The notes: a model not told the origin generated them from the letters alone. A DNA stretch of 64,000 bases from Ktedonobacter robiniae (GCF_016587375.1 NZ_BNJG01000002.1:1922001-1986000), one strand, 5' to 3'. Positions 37,290-46,349 are shown, counted from the first letter of the stretch. Translations and numbers: made by a program.

Positions 37290-37874
37290 TTAGCGGTTTT
37301 CTTTGGCCAACTGGTAGGTTGCGATCACAACGCCTGTGCTCGTCGTCCTGGTGCCGACAAGCTGGAGCGTGGCTGCTGCACCGCCTTCCGGGAAGAGGCG
37401 GCGTCCCGATCCCAGCACCAGCGGGTGAATAAGGAGCACGTACGTATCGACGAGGTTTGCCTGCATGAGTGACTGGACCAACTCTCCGCTGCCCATGATC
37501 ACCAGATCCGTGCCTGACTCCCGCTTGAGCCTGGCCACAGTCTCTGCGGCGTCGCCTTTGAGCAGCGTGGAGTTGATCCACGGGAGCGGTTCAGAGAGCG
37601 TGGTGGACGCGACGTACTTCGGCATGTTGTCGAGCCTTGCCGAGAAAGGGCTGTCCGTTCGCTTGGGCCAGACGGAGTAGAAGTCCTCGTAGGTGCGCCT
37701 GCCCAGTAGCAGGGCAGGGATAGTGGGCATGCTATCCCCCGCCAGCGCCATCGCGTTGTAGGGCGCTCCCCAGCCGCCGTGCTCGAAACCGCCCCGGCGA
37801 TCCTCGTCTGGCCTCGCCGGGGCCTGCATGACCCCATCGAGGGTCAGATTCGTGAAGACAATTACTTTGCTCAT
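37290..37874 (-). CDS. dihydrofolate reductase/RibD C-terminal-like protein
   Basis: A 194-residue protein: KVIVFTNLTLDGVMQAPARP, PALLLGRRTYEDFYSVWP, KYVASTTLSEPLPW, SGTDLVIMGSGELVQSLMQA and LIHPLVLGSGRRLFPEGG. These are the strands and glycine-rich NAD(P)H-binding turns of the RibD_C/DHFR fold. AGGAGG lies before the ATG at 37874; the frame continues upstream without a second ribosome site. The AraC-type regulator encoded about 100 bp upstream on the same strand probably forms one unit with it. Stand-alone members are thought to be small-molecule reductases; the substrate is unknown. Confidence 0.88.
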   Translation of the reverse strand: MSKVIVFTNLTLDGVMQAPARPDEDRRGGFEHGGWGAPYNAMALAGDSMPTIPALLLGRRTYEDFYSVWPKRTDSPFSARLDNMPKYVASTTLSEPLPWINSTLLKGDAAETVARLKRESGTDLVIMGSGELVQSLMQANLVDTYVLLIHPLVLGSGRRLFPEGGAAATLQLVGTRTTSTGVVIATYQLAKENR

Positions 37875-37972
37875 GAACTCTTTCCTCCTTCTGTCGAGAA
37901 ACCATGGTGTTTCTCTCGTTTGTTGGAGTATACCTTGCCTTTCCTTTGAGCGCTTGTAAAAAACCGTCATCA

Positions 37973-38815
37973 TCAGACAAAAGCATAGCCTGCTCGCTCA
38001 TGATAGAAGTCATCGACCTGTTGAGCAAGGCGTGTAGGAGTCATGCCAGAAAAGGCTTTAATGTCGTGAATCAAATGAGACTGGTCAGTGAAGTTAAGAG
38101 CAACTGCCACATCGGTCAGCCGTGCAAAGCGCCTGGTTTTGATGAGGTGGATCGCTGCATTAAAGCGCTTTACCCGAAGATACGCCTGGGGGGTCAGGCC
38201 CACCGCCTGGGTGAAGCGCCTTTCAAACTGGCGTTCAGAGAGATGAAACGTGTTCAGCAAGTCTTTGACATGCAGCGAACCAATGTGCGCGTGGATCAAA
38301 CGGAGGCTTTCTTCCACGAGCATATCTCGCGGTTTCTCCTGCTTGAGCAGAGCCACCAAGAAGGTGGAGAGAAGCGCCATCTGTTCCTGCCCGCTGCGGG
38401 CTTCCATCAATTGGCTTGTTAAATCGAGAGCCCCGCACTCCTGCGGGCCTATCCATCCGGGAGCAAGTTGCGAGGCATTGATCCCAAAGAGGGTTTTGAG
38501 GGCGGAAGGCTTGAAAATCACATGCACCGTTGTGAAAGCTGTTTTTTTGTATGTCATGACGCTGGGCTCGATCACGGGTCCAGAGAGAAAGAGGGGAGGT
38601 GGGCAAAAGCTGCGTCCCGAATGGGTGACGATGTGTTCAAGAGCAGTGTGCCCCTTATTGTGATGAAAGACCATTCCTGGCGCACCAGTAGGAGAGACTT
38701 TAATGGTCACGGCTTCTTCGCCACGATAGTTGGCGATCCTTACGCACTCTACCTCGTTTTTGAGGATGGCTGGAGGTGGGAGAATGGCAAAGTGGATCGA
38801 GTGCATACAACACAT
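37973..38815 (-). CDS. AraC-family transcriptional regulator
   Basis: A protein of about 280 residues. The N-terminal half (SPTGAPGMVFHHNKG, VHVIFKPSALKTLFGI) resembles the DUF6597-type sensor of this group. The C-terminal two helix-turn-helix motifs read LLNTFHLSERQFERRFTQAV and LTDVAVALNFTDQSHLIHDI, followed by GMTPTRLA. Such proteins activate nearby metabolic genes upon ligand binding. The start codon is uncertain (ATG 38815, or codons 4 and later). It precedes the reductase gene at 37874 with a 98-bp gap, on the same strand, so that gene is a likely target. Confidence 0.85.
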   Translation of the reverse strand: MCCMHSIHFAILPPPAILKNEVECVRIANYRGEEAVTIKVSPTGAPGMVFHHNKGHTALEHIVTHSGRSFCPPPLFLSGPVIEPSVMTYKKTAFTTVHVIFKPSALKTLFGINASQLAPGWIGPQECGALDLTSQLMEARSGQEQMALLSTFLVALLKQEKPRDMLVEESLRLIHAHIGSLHVKDLLNTFHLSERQFERRFTQAVGLTPQAYLRVKRFNAAIHLIKTRRFARLTDVAVALNFTDQSHLIHDIKAFSGMTPTRLAQQVDDFYHERAGYAFV

Positions 38816-38934
38816 TCTTTCGTTTCATAAAAAGACACATTAGCCGATGGTTCTTTCTCAATTCTTCTTTTGCTTGCCTGCAAAGCTGGTAACGGCGAGA
38901 AATGAGGCTTACTATCTCCTCTCTGGCTTGCTCT

Positions 38935-39252
38935 TTATCTCCCCTTCTTCGTCAAAAGTTCACAACAGCCTCTAGTAGAGTATGTAGGAAGAAATGTATT
39001 GCGTCTCACTTTCAACACTTTCTGAAAACGGGACAAGCTCAGGTTGACTACTTCCTGTTGCAGTGGACGAAAATGCTGTGGGCAAATGGCTCCAATGTAG
39101 TAGAAATGATCCTCAATATCAGCTCGATAACGATCCCTTGTGAGGAAACCAGATATTTGAGAGAGCGCGAGAGCTTTTTCAAATAATGCGCAAACATCAG
39201 CCTCGGTTTCGACAGGCCTGAGGAGTTTTCCGCCATTGGGCTGTAAGGGCAT
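38935..39252 (-). CDS. small hypothetical protein
   Basis: A 105-residue frame starting at ATG 39252 with GAGGTAAGGT upstream. The middle reads LSQISGFLTRDRYRADIEDH and FYYIGAICPQHFRPLQQEVV, protein-like but not from a family I recognise. The last 20 residues look random, so the true end may have been lost. No signal peptide or membrane helix. Could also be the rest of a larger regulator. Confidence 0.4.
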   Translation of the reverse strand: MPLQPNGGKLLRPVETEADVCALFEKALALSQISGFLTRDRYRADIEDHFYYIGAICPQHFRPLQQEVVNLSLSRFQKVLKVRRNTFLPTYSTRGCCELLTKKGR

Positions 39253-39353
39253 ACCTTACCTCGTTCCATCTTTTGGAGCATCAAAGCTGGACCATTTCAT
39301 CATGAGGCGTATTCTACTCGGTTTATCTTGTCATTGGCAAGGAATTTCATCGG

Positions 39354-39875
39354 TCAAAGAGTGGCGGGATAGAGCAACAGCCCCTCGTGCACGCGAAGAA
39401 AAGGTGTCAATCTGTGCAGTTTCGCTGTTTTCTGGCTCTGAATCTCATAGACCTGCCAGTCCTGGACGGTCAATGCATCCGCGATCAGCGAGCGATGGCA
39501 GCGCCAGGGCACGGCCTCAGCGCACATAATGGCTGCTGTGCATTTCGTCGCACATTCTTGCAGTTTTTGCAGGCCCGCCCGAAACGTATCTGTCGCCATG
39601 TAGTCGGCGTAGCCCCGAAAGGATGTATTGTGCCAGCCTTGATTGGGTGAATCTTTCGTGGGGCGCCGATGGCCTCCTAATACGCCCAGGTGGACGTAAC
39701 CAATATGAGCCACCTTTAATGCCTTGGCAAGCGTCTCGCCATTGAACTGAGGCGAGCGAGCGGAAGTAGGAGCGATCCGTACATCCACGACGAGGTTGAT
39801 CGCATACGCACTCAGCAAGGCTAAAAACTGCTCGAATGTTCTTGTTGAATGACCAATGGTATACAGCGTTCGCAT
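39354..39875 (-). CDS. DUF488 family protein
   Basis: 173 residues from the ATG at 39875. It has the DUF488 signature: TLYTIGHSTRTFEQFLALL, VVDVRIAPTSARSPQFN, YVHLGVLGGHRRPTKDSPN, and the cysteine/arginine end AIMCAEAVPWRCHRSLIAD. DUF488 proteins are small, conserved and of unknown function; the conserved Cys-Glu and Cys-His residues suggest metal or nucleic-acid binding. The frame is open far upstream, but only because it is antisense to a transposase. An IS630-type element begins 10 bp upstream of the start codon and separates the gene from a P-loop kinase with which it was probably cotranscribed. Confidence 0.85.
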   Translation of the reverse strand: MRTLYTIGHSTRTFEQFLALLSAYAINLVVDVRIAPTSARSPQFNGETLAKALKVAHIGYVHLGVLGGHRRPTKDSPNQGWHNTSFRGYADYMATDTFRAGLQKLQECATKCTAAIMCAEAVPWRCHRSLIADALTVQDWQVYEIQSQKTAKLHRLTPFLRVHEGLLLYPATL

Positions 39876-39885
39876 AGTATGCCTA

Positions 39886-41093
39886 CTGCTCTTTTCCTCA
39901 AAGACGATAACAAAAGAGGCGGCGTAGGTTGGCGCCGCGTTTTGGGAGGTCGTCCCCACATCCACGGCTTGGCTCGGTGGTTGAGTTGCGCAGTGGAGAC
40001 CTGCATCGCTCGATCTCACTGGCATTGGCAAAACTCTGGCCAGCGAAGGCATCGCGGCGGAACAGGCGCCACCACCCCTCCTGCATGTTGAGCCAACAGG
40101 CTCCTCTGCGAATGAAAATGCGCTGGATGCGCGGATGGTCTGCGAGCCAGGTGAGGATTTCCAGGCTGTTATGACTACTGAGATTGTCTGTGATAAGGAA
40201 AAGATCGCCAGTTGGGTTGTCGGTCTCAATGTCCTTGAGGAGCTCAATGGAGTTCTTGGAGTTACGCGCAGCCGTACAGCGGGTGATCTCCTTGCCATCG
40301 CGGACCCGTAGGGCTCCATAGATCCACACCTTGTCATCCCCACGACTATACTCCAACGGAGCTTTGATGCGATGGCCATCGGCCGACCAGCCTGGCACCG
40401 GCGCAAAGGTGCCTGGAATCACCGGTCCGAGTTCATCGGTGCCGATGGTCGTCGATCCTTTGGGCGGCTGGGTATAGTGGATGACGACCACCGTTCTTTT
40501 GAGGCGCGCATCCTTGTCATCGCTCTCTCCCCAACTGTGGGTGCGACGCCAGCGCTTGCCTTCGTGCAGGTACATGCGTCGGATCTGATTGCGCTCTACC
40601 TGGATCCCTGCGGCATGGGCGGCTTCGGTGAGGGCATCCAGGCTCCATTGTGCCGATCCTTCTTCCTCGCGAGCCTCCAGGCTTCCATCTGCATAGCGCT
40701 CCAACCTCCCGGGCGGCGGTTGCTTCGCCAGGGCCAGAATCTTACTGCGCTCCAGTTCGGTCAGCCGGGGCTTGCGTCCCGCTCCTTCCCGCATCCCTAA
40801 ACCGTTGATCCCCTCCGCATTGAAGCGGTTCAGGTGGAGGCGCACCGTCTGGGGATGGCAATCCAGATCGACGGCAATCTCGTCTGGCGTCTTGCCTGCC
40901 CAGTTCTCCACGACCATCTGAGCATGAAACTTCCAATCAGCAGGAGCATGGTGGCTTCCGGCCAGTTTGCGCACCTGGCGTTCTTCTTGTTCATCTTGCG
41001 CGGCTCGCGCGCTGACGTGTTTGGGCATGGCTCTGCTCTTCTCTCAATGACCTTCTCCTCGTTTTAGCATAGTCCCAATGAGGAACAGAGCAC
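39886..41093. mobile_element. IS630-type insertion sequence
   Basis: Imperfect ends CTGCTCTTTTCCTCA (39886-39900) and the complement of GTGCTCTGTTCCTCA (41079-41093) are each flanked by TA (39884-39885 and 41094-41095), the usual IS630 target duplication. Size about 1.2 kb. It lies between a P-loop kinase gene and the DUF488 gene, both on the minus strand. Confidence 0.7.
39898..41028 (-). pseudogene. IS630-family transposase, frameshifted near the C-terminus
   Basis: The 376-residue frame has the helix-turn-helix PDEIAVDLDCHPQTVRLHLN and the catalytic residues in IGTDELGPVIP (Asp), FLITDNLSSH (Asp) and LNMQEGWWRLFRR (Glu). After ASEIER (about 39985) the frame leaves the family; the expected end (STAQLNHRAKPWMWGRPPKT) lies one frame away and runs out of the element's left end. 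So a one-base deletion changed the last 30 or so residues, after the catalytic Glu. Activity is doubtful. Confidence 0.8.
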
Positions 41094-41119
41094 TACCGGT
41101 ACTTTGTTGCATTGGGATT

Positions 41120-41458
41120 TTACCCCGTTTTAAACCCACCACGTGAGAGCAATCTGTGCTCAAATTGCTCAGAATAGACATCCACTATCAGACGCGATTC
41201 CCCGAGTCCACAAAGTACCGGTAGGACACGTTGCACAAATGCGTCAACTCCATACTCCTGTATCAATGCTTCCCCAAGATCTTGTAATGCACTACGGTTG
41301 TCCTCTTTCCCGCGGCGCTGTGCCTCTGCCCGGACAGAGGAGCCAAAGGATATAACGTCGCCCTGTAGAGCGATAGTGAGCGCTCTGACAAGAGAGGTCT
41401 TGCCAGAACCACTCTGACCGCTTAAGCCGATAATCCTCATGTGTTTGTGATTCTTCAT
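41120..41458 (-). CDS. P-loop nucleotide kinase, short
   Basis: 112 residues from ATG 41458 with AAGGAGCAGCC upstream. RIIGLSGQSGSGKTSLVRAL gives Walker A, and ISFGSSVRAEAQRRGKED resembles dephospho-CoA/nucleotide kinase-like ATPases that keep Ser-Gly-Ser-Gly-Lys-Thr. LIVDVYSEQFEHRLL comes just before the end. Related kinases are 170-200 residues long, so the C-terminal third seems missing; the frame ends 25 bp before the IS630-type element. In the uninterrupted arrangement the DUF488 gene would start about 35 bp downstream. Confidence 0.7.
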   Translation of the reverse strand: MKNHKHMRIIGLSGQSGSGKTSLVRALTIALQGDVISFGSSVRAEAQRRGKEDNRSALQDLGEALIQEYGVDAFVQRVLPVLCGLGESRLIVDVYSEQFEHRLLSRGGFKTG

Positions 41459-41501
41459 GGCTGCTCCTTGCGGTGTGCTGCTCTCTCGACGGCCCACAAC
41501 G

Positions 41502-42092
41502 CTAAGGTTCTCGGAGGAGTGCACGCTTGATGACCCACTGCATGCGTGCACGGTACTGATCCTGGGACCATCCACGCTCTCTGGTAAGGGTTTCCCAGGT
41601 TGAAACCGAAAGAGCAGTCCAGAAGAAGTCTGCCGCAGCCTCAATGGTCCAGGCAGGATCAAGTGTCCCCTGGCTGGCAAGCGTCTGGACGACAAACAGA
41701 CACCCCTCATAGAGTGCCCCCATCCGATCTGCCCAGGCAGCTGCTGCCGCTTCATCAGTTTCACGAGCCATTAACAACGCTTTCCCAAGTCCATAGATCT
41801 CAGGAACATACGCGGCCCAAAATGCCACATATGCCTCGATTCCCAGCACACCATTGCTTGTTTGGCACGCTTGCTGGATGCGCCTGGGAAGTTCCAGCCG
41901 TTCGTCCAGATATCGGGCGGTGGCGATTAACAGATCAGTGCGAGAATGAAAATGCAGATAAACGGCCTGACGGGAAACCCGGGCCTCGCGCGCGACATCT
42001 TCCAGGCGTACACCTTGCCCCCGGCTTTGCTCCATAAGTTTCCAGGTTGCGAGTAAGATGCGTTCCCGCGTCTCGCTATGAGTACTTGACAT
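41502..42092 (-). CDS. TetR-family transcriptional repressor
   Basis: 196 residues from ATG 42092. The N-terminal helix-turn-helix reads RERILLATWKLMEQSRGQGV, LEDVAREARVSRQAVYLHFH. A ligand-binding helical domain follows (YVPEIYGLGKALLMARETDE). It is divergent from the FAD monooxygenase at 42169, with a CTTTACAC palindrome between them, so it likely represses that gene and itself. There is no ribosome site; a TTGACG/CAAAAT promoter places the transcript start at or next to the ATG, so the mRNA is probably leaderless. Confidence 0.88.
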   Translation of the reverse strand: MSSTHSETRERILLATWKLMEQSRGQGVRLEDVAREARVSRQAVYLHFHSRTDLLIATARYLDERLELPRRIQQACQTSNGVLGIEAYVAFWAAYVPEIYGLGKALLMARETDEAAAAAWADRMGALYEGCLFVVQTLASQGTLDPAWTIEAAADFFWTALSVSTWETLTRERGWSQDQYRARMQWVIKRALLREP

Positions 42093-42099
42093 ATCGAGT

Positions 42100-42128
42100 A
42101 TTTTGCCATACGCTTTACACGACGTCAA
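42100..42128 (-). promoter_or_regulatory. candidate promoter of the tetR gene
   Basis: Minus strand: -35 TTGACG (42128-42123), 17 bases, -10 CAAAAT (42105-42100). Seven bases later comes the ATG at 42092, so transcription would begin at the start codon. Confidence 0.55.
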
Positions 42129-42145
42129 CTTTACACAGTGTAAAG
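42113..42145. promoter_or_regulatory. TetR operator, palindrome plus half-site
   Basis: CTTTACAC-A-GTGTAAAG is a perfect 17-base palindrome at 42129-42145; another half-site CTTTACAC lies at 42113-42120 in the same orientation. They sit between the divergent tetR and FAD monooxygenase genes and flank the -35 box of tetR, as expected for a TetR binding site. Confidence 0.75.
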
Positions 42146-42168
42146 CGCATGCACGTTGGAGGTGTTCA

Positions 42169-43470
42169 ATGTATGATGCCATCATTGTGGGTGCGCGGGT
42201 CGCAGGTTCAGCGACTGCGCTTTTAATTGCGCGCAGAAGTTATCGGGTGCTGCTGGTGGATCGAGCCAGCTTTCCCAGCGATACGCTTTCGACCCATTTG
42301 ATTCAACTACCCGGCGGCGCTGCCCTCAAGCGCTGGGGGCTGCTTGACAAGGTGATCGCCACTGATCCTGGCAAGGCGGCCCAGGTCCGTTTCGATATGG
42401 AAGAGCTAGCAGTAGTGGGGCAGTACCCTTTTCTGGATGGAGTGAACGCGGTATACAGCCCGCGCCGGTATGTTCTCGACACCATTTTGCTCGCGGAGGC
42501 GGCAGAGGCAGGAGTTGAGGTGCGCCAGGAATTTACAGTCCAGGAACTGTTGTGGGAAAATGGGCGAGTCGTTGGCATACGGGGGCGAACGAAAACGGGT
42601 GAAAGTGTGATCGAGTGTGCCCGTATTGTCATTGGAGCTGATGGGAGGTACTCGCTGATTGCCAGAACAGTAGCCGCACCTACTTACCACGAACATCCGT
42701 CACTGACCTGCGGCTATTACTCCTACTGGTCCGACGTGCCCACGCAAGGCGGAGAAATCTATCTGCGAGGTAAGCGCTTCATCAGCCTCTGGCCCACGAA
42801 CGATCATCTCACTTTGATCTATACTGCCTGGCCTGCCGCCGAGTTTTCCGTGTTCCGGGCCGATATCGAAAGGAATTTTCTGGAGACGCTTGACCTGGTG
42901 CCTGCTCTCGCTGCGCGAGTACGTCAAGGGCAGCGGGCAGAACGGTTTCGTGGATCGGCAGAGATGGCAAACTTTTATCGCAAACCCTTTGGACCGGGGT
43001 GGGCTTTGGTAGGCGATGCTGGGTACCAGAAAGACCCGATTACGGCGATGGGGATCAGTGATGCTTTCCGCGATGCTGAATTGCTCGCGGCCGCGCTCGA
43101 CGATGGCTTTGCGGGACGGCGACCTCTTGCAGCGGCCCTCGCGCACTACGAGCAGCGCCGCAACGCTGCCTCCAGGCCGTTCTATGAGTTTACCCTGGAG
43201 ACAGCACAGATGAAGCCTTTGACGGTTGGGCAGAGGGAACTCCTGCAAGCTCTCCCACGTCATCCCACGGCAGCCAGCCAGTTTTTCGGAGTACTCACCG
43301 GTGTTGTGCAGCCAGCCACGTTTTTTCGGCTACAGAACCTCTTCCAGATCCTCGGCGTGCAAGGACTGACGAAGATGGTGCTGAACACCGTGTTTCAGCC
43401 ACGCCAGAAGGGAGAACGATCAGGAATACTTCTGCCTTCTGGAAGAAAGGGTGCCACTCATCACAAATAG
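42169..43470 (+). CDS. FAD-dependent monooxygenase/dehydrogenase
   Basis: 433 residues. The N-terminal dinucleotide fold reads DAIIVGARVAGSATALLIAR (GxGxxG-like, here GARVAG). DGRYSLIARTVAAP covers the DG motif, and ALVGDAGYQKDPITAMGISD is the second FAD motif of aromatic hydroxylases and geranylgeranyl reductase-like enzymes. GGAGG precedes the ATG at 42169; the upstream frame to 42103 crosses the operator. It probably oxidises an aromatic or lipid-like compound and is controlled by the divergent TetR protein. The first Gly-rich loop has Ala in place of the second Gly, seen in other members too. Confidence 0.88.
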   Translation: MYDAIIVGARVAGSATALLIARRSYRVLLVDRASFPSDTLSTHLIQLPGGAALKRWGLLDKVIATDPGKAAQVRFDMEELAVVGQYPFLDGVNAVYSPRRYVLDTILLAEAAEAGVEVRQEFTVQELLWENGRVVGIRGRTKTGESVIECARIVIGADGRYSLIARTVAAPTYHEHPSLTCGYYSYWSDVPTQGGEIYLRGKRFISLWPTNDHLTLIYTAWPAAEFSVFRADIERNFLETLDLVPALAARVRQGQRAERFRGSAEMANFYRKPFGPGWALVGDAGYQKDPITAMGISDAFRDAELLAAALDDGFAGRRPLAAALAHYEQRRNAASRPFYEFTLETAQMKPLTVGQRELLQALPRHPTAASQFFGVLTGVVQPATFFRLQNLFQILGVQGLTKMVLNTVFQPRQKGERSGILLPSGRKGATHHK

Positions 43471-43593
43471 TGGTCACTTTTTCATCACAGTAAATGGCAC
43501 TCTTCCCACTCAAAAAGAGGCCTCGCCATCAGGGGGTCCCGACATAAAAACCCTTCTCAATTCCGGTAAGAACGCCCCTGCTCCTAGCGGGAT

Positions 43594-44190
43594 CTAGAGG
43601 GGAAAATATGTTGAGATCCCAGAGAGTTGCTCTACCTCGATGATCGACATCGGATCATCGGGGACTTGCCCACCCTGGGCCACGGGCTTCCTCATCTCCT
43701 CCTCCATCTCCGTGCAAAACTGCCTGATCAGTGCCACCTGCTCCGCTCGCGTCGTGGCAAAGGGCATGTTCATACGCTGCCAGTGCAACGTTTCTCCTGC
43801 AACGCGCTGTTTCACGTCCTGCAGCAAGTAAGCATTGCCAAATATGAAACGATCTCCCATGATGAGATCCCCGCGCAGAACATATTTAATACTGATAGAC
43901 GTCATCATCCAGAAGGTGCTTACATCGCGTGACGCGAGCCGGAGACGCTCTTTGGTGGATTCCGAGGCTGGCGGCGCGCTGGGGAGGCCAACTTTATCGA
44001 GCAGCAGGCGGCACTCTTGTTGCGGGATTTGCGCGTTTTTGAAGCAGGAAACCCTAGAGGCGACTCTAGCAATCCCTGACTTTAGCCATGGGGAGGATGT
44101 CAACTGTAAGAATAGGAGATAACGCACATACTGCGCCGTTGGGCAGTATATTTGCAGCCTTCTTCCCTTTGCTGTCGTTTCTGACCCCAT
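43594..44190 (-). CDS. unrecognised protein, probably partial
   Basis: A 198-residue frame whose last two thirds are protein-like (KYVLRGDLIMGDRFIFGNAY, LLQDVKQRVAGETLHWQRMN, LIRQFCTEMEEEMRKPVAQG), while the start looks random. The composition resembles C-terminal helical parts of nucleotidyltransferase-like proteins, but I cannot name it. No ribosome site is near a suitable ATG. It may be the end of a gene cut by rearrangement. Confidence 0.35.
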   Translation of the reverse strand: MGSETTAKGRRLQIYCPTAQYVRYLLFLQLTSSPWLKSGIARVASRVSCFKNAQIPQQECRLLLDKVGLPSAPPASESTKERLRLASRDVSTFWMMTSISIKYVLRGDLIMGDRFIFGNAYLLQDVKQRVAGETLHWQRMNMPFATTRAEQVALIRQFCTEMEEEMRKPVAQGGQVPDDPMSIIEVEQLSGISTYFPL

Positions 44191-44195
44191 GCAGT

Positions 44196-44987
44196 TCAGG
44201 AGAGATGCAGGGTGAGGAAGTCGAGCGTGCGCTGAACGATGGCGCGCAGCCTGGGTGTGTCCTCCCGCACATCGAAGGCGTGCTGCCCCTCGGGGTGATT
44301 GATCAGTTCCAGGGGTAGGTTTTGCGCGATGGCACGCTGAATAAAAGGATCGATGGCGCGGTTCATGCCTGCATCGCGCCCGGCTCGGACGAGTAACAGA
44401 GGGGAAAGTGTCTCGGCATGCTCGTTGAGGTATGCTTCCGGTGAGAACTCGCGCAGTATGGCTTCATCAATAGTCGCAGGCAACATCTCGCGGTACACCA
44501 GCGGGTTCACCATCGCATAATACGCAACAACGCAGCGCACAGAGGATGTATGCATGCGGTAGGCAGCACGCAAGCCATAATCGCCGCCCGCCGAGCAGAC
44601 CCAGATGCCCAGGCGCTTGGCATCCACCTCGCGTACCTGTGTTCGCAGATAACGCACCACGTCATCAATATCTTCAGCGGGGTCTTGTAGCCGCGTGCAT
44701 TCCTGCGAGGCGCGATGGTTAAACGTCACCCCGATCAGCCCACAGGCCGCGACGAGCCGTGCCCAGGAGGTATACTGCCCCCTCTCCTTCATATCCGTTG
44801 GCGTATTGATCTGGGCCTCACCATGAATGGAGATCACTGCCGGGCGCGGCGTATCCCCCTCCTGATAGTCCCCTGGCAAATAGAGGTCCAGCAACCAGGG
44901 AGCACCCTCTCCTGGCTTATAGGCAAGGTCTCTGCGGACTTGAACTCGCTCCATACCTGGGAGCATAAAAGCAACTGTTTCAGACAT
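44196..44987 (-). CDS. alpha/beta hydrolase
   Basis: 263 residues: LLDLYLPGDYQEGDTPRPAV, oxyanion-type HGE in ISIHGEAQ, nucleophile elbow WVCSAGGDYG (Ser132), an Asp candidate in VRAGRDAGMN and the His in EGQHAFDV. This is the dienelactone hydrolase/esterase branch. The elbow has Cys where a Gly normally begins the GxSxG turn. AAGGATGAGC precedes ATG 44987. No signal peptide is present, so it is cytoplasmic. Substrate unknown, probably a carboxylic ester. It lies 60 bp from the next gene on the same strand. Confidence 0.85.
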   Translation of the reverse strand: MSETVAFMLPGMERVQVRRDLAYKPGEGAPWLLDLYLPGDYQEGDTPRPAVISIHGEAQINTPTDMKERGQYTSWARLVAACGLIGVTFNHRASQECTRLQDPAEDIDDVVRYLRTQVREVDAKRLGIWVCSAGGDYGLRAAYRMHTSSVRCVVAYYAMVNPLVYREMLPATIDEAILREFSPEAYLNEHAETLSPLLLVRAGRDAGMNRAIDPFIQRAIAQNLPLELINHPEGQHAFDVREDTPRLRAIVQRTLDFLTLHLS

Positions 44988-45048
44988 AGCTCATCCTTTC
45001 GTCATACAAGCAGTATGGAAGCTGATGATGTATAGAGTTGCACCTCAA

Positions 45049-45549
45049 CTACTCAACAAGGTACCTGGTCGCGAGAGACGCGACCCAGGCTCGTTGCTCC
45101 TCGGTCTCCGGCACTGGGTAGCCTCTGGTCCTGCTCAAGTGCTCGAATGCCTTCTCAGGAGACCAGCCAGCGAGCACGAGCAGACTTGCCGCCATCAAAG
45201 CGGCCCGTCCAAGCCCTTGCCGACAGTGGAGAGCGATGTGCTTGCCCTGCATGCGCTGTTCATCAAGCTGTTGTATGAGGGCCAGGGTGCGATCATTGAG
45301 GGGTGGCACGCTCCGATCGATGATGGGGAAGGAAAAGAAGGGTATGTCCTGGGTTTGGCAGAAGGCAGCTTCTTCTGCAAGCTCGAACTCATCGACCTCC
45401 AAGGGCGTGAGCAGGGAAACCAGCACATGGACGCCTGCCTCGCGTAGGGCGGTAATTTCATCCATCAGCCAGTCGCCACCGCGTGGACGGGCTATAATGC
45501 TGATGCACCCGACAGGCAGTTCATGAAGAGAATACAATTGTGCGCGCAT
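45049..45549 (-). CDS. dual-specificity protein phosphatase-like protein
   Basis: 166 residues with the cysteine phosphatase P-loop HCRQGLGRA (Cys109, Arg115) and a general-acid Asp in PIIDRSVPP (Asp79). SIIARPRGGDWLMDEITALR at the start and RGYPVPETEEQRAWV at the end match small DSP/tyrosine phosphatases fused to no other domain. It could remove phosphate from proteins, nucleotides or lipids. GGGAG lies before ATG 45549. It is a neighbour of the alpha/beta hydrolase gene on the same strand, separated by 61 bp. Confidence 0.88.
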   Translation of the reverse strand: MRAQLYSLHELPVGCISIIARPRGGDWLMDEITALREAGVHVLVSLLTPLEVDEFELAEEAAFCQTQDIPFFSFPIIDRSVPPLNDRTLALIQQLDEQRMQGKHIALHCRQGLGRAALMAASLLVLAGWSPEKAFEHLSRTRGYPVPETEEQRAWVASLATRYLVE

Positions 45550-45604
45550 GCTGGATCTCCCTCTCAGATGAGACGTGATTGAAGCCTATGACAAAATGCT
45601 TGGG

Positions 45605-45940
45605 TTACCCCCAACGCTTCTCGCGTGCTCGCTGCTGACGAGCCTCGCGCCACCGATGAAGGCGCTTCAGCTTTTTTCGGCTATCGAGCACCTCTCTGCG
45701 AATCCACGCATGACGATCAAAGCGGCGATACGCGATCTCTATGTCATCCCATGAACCAATAAAGAGCGTCTGGTCGGGACGCTTCATGTGCGGGGGTGGA
45801 GAATACTGTACGTCATCCCAGGCTCGTCTCTCGGCTTTGGCTCCATACCATTGGCGAATCATGCCGACGCTACGGATACGGCGAAAGTAAGGGGGAAGAT
45901 ACGGAAATTTCAAGCGACTCCTCCATTCTGCACGAAACAT
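45605..45940 (-). CDS. small basic hypothetical protein
   Basis: 111 residues, rich in Arg and Trp: RQWYGAKAERRAWDDVQYSP, LFIGSWDDIEIAYRRFDRHA and a strongly basic tail (KKLKRLHRWREARQQRAREK). No membrane segment. The base composition and lack of stop codons in a fairly long frame favour a real gene, but the start is unclear: no ribosome site fits 45940, and an internal ATG begins IRQWYG. The basic tail suggests nucleic-acid binding; the family is unknown to me. Confidence 0.45.
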   Translation of the reverse strand: MFRAEWRSRLKFPYLPPYFRRIRSVGMIRQWYGAKAERRAWDDVQYSPPPHMKRPDQTLFIGSWDDIEIAYRRFDRHAWIRREVLDSRKKLKRLHRWREARQQRAREKRWG

Positions 45941-46349
45941 TCGTGCTAAGGAGGATGCCTGCTTTCAATCAAAGCGGTCTTCTTTCTACTGCAAGGAGTG
46001 CTCTTCCTTAGTATCACATATTTGCGGGCAACAATCTAGATGGCGTGAGCAGCTAGATGAGAAAAGCAATTAGCAAGCAAGAAGGCAATTAGGAATAATG
46101 TTTTTATGTGAGTAGAAGAGAAGAAATGATGAGGTGCTTCATGTCGAACACTCCACAAAAACGGGGTAAGCTCAAGTGATCGTTCCCCAGTTTAGTGGAG
46201 TGGTAGAATGTGGGACGGCAGTGTTCTTGAAACACGGCAATGATGCTTTTCCAGGAAAAGGGCATCAGATTCCGTTGGAAAACGCTAGTGTTGTAATCCG
46301 GTCCATTAGTACTCGATGGCCTAGTACAGCCAGGGAAGGAAAGTACGAT
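45941..46349. other. intergenic region before the acetyltransferase gene
   Basis: No gene recognised. AAAACGGGGTAAGCTCAAGT at 46158-46177 resembles AAAACGGGACAAGCTCAGGT at 39023-39042 (17 of 20), perhaps tips of a dispersed repeat. Confidence 0.4.

Noticed and set aside
39876..40406. N-terminal extension of the DUF488 frame
   Set aside because: This part is antisense to or overlaps the IS630 transposase; the DUF488 domain begins at 39875.
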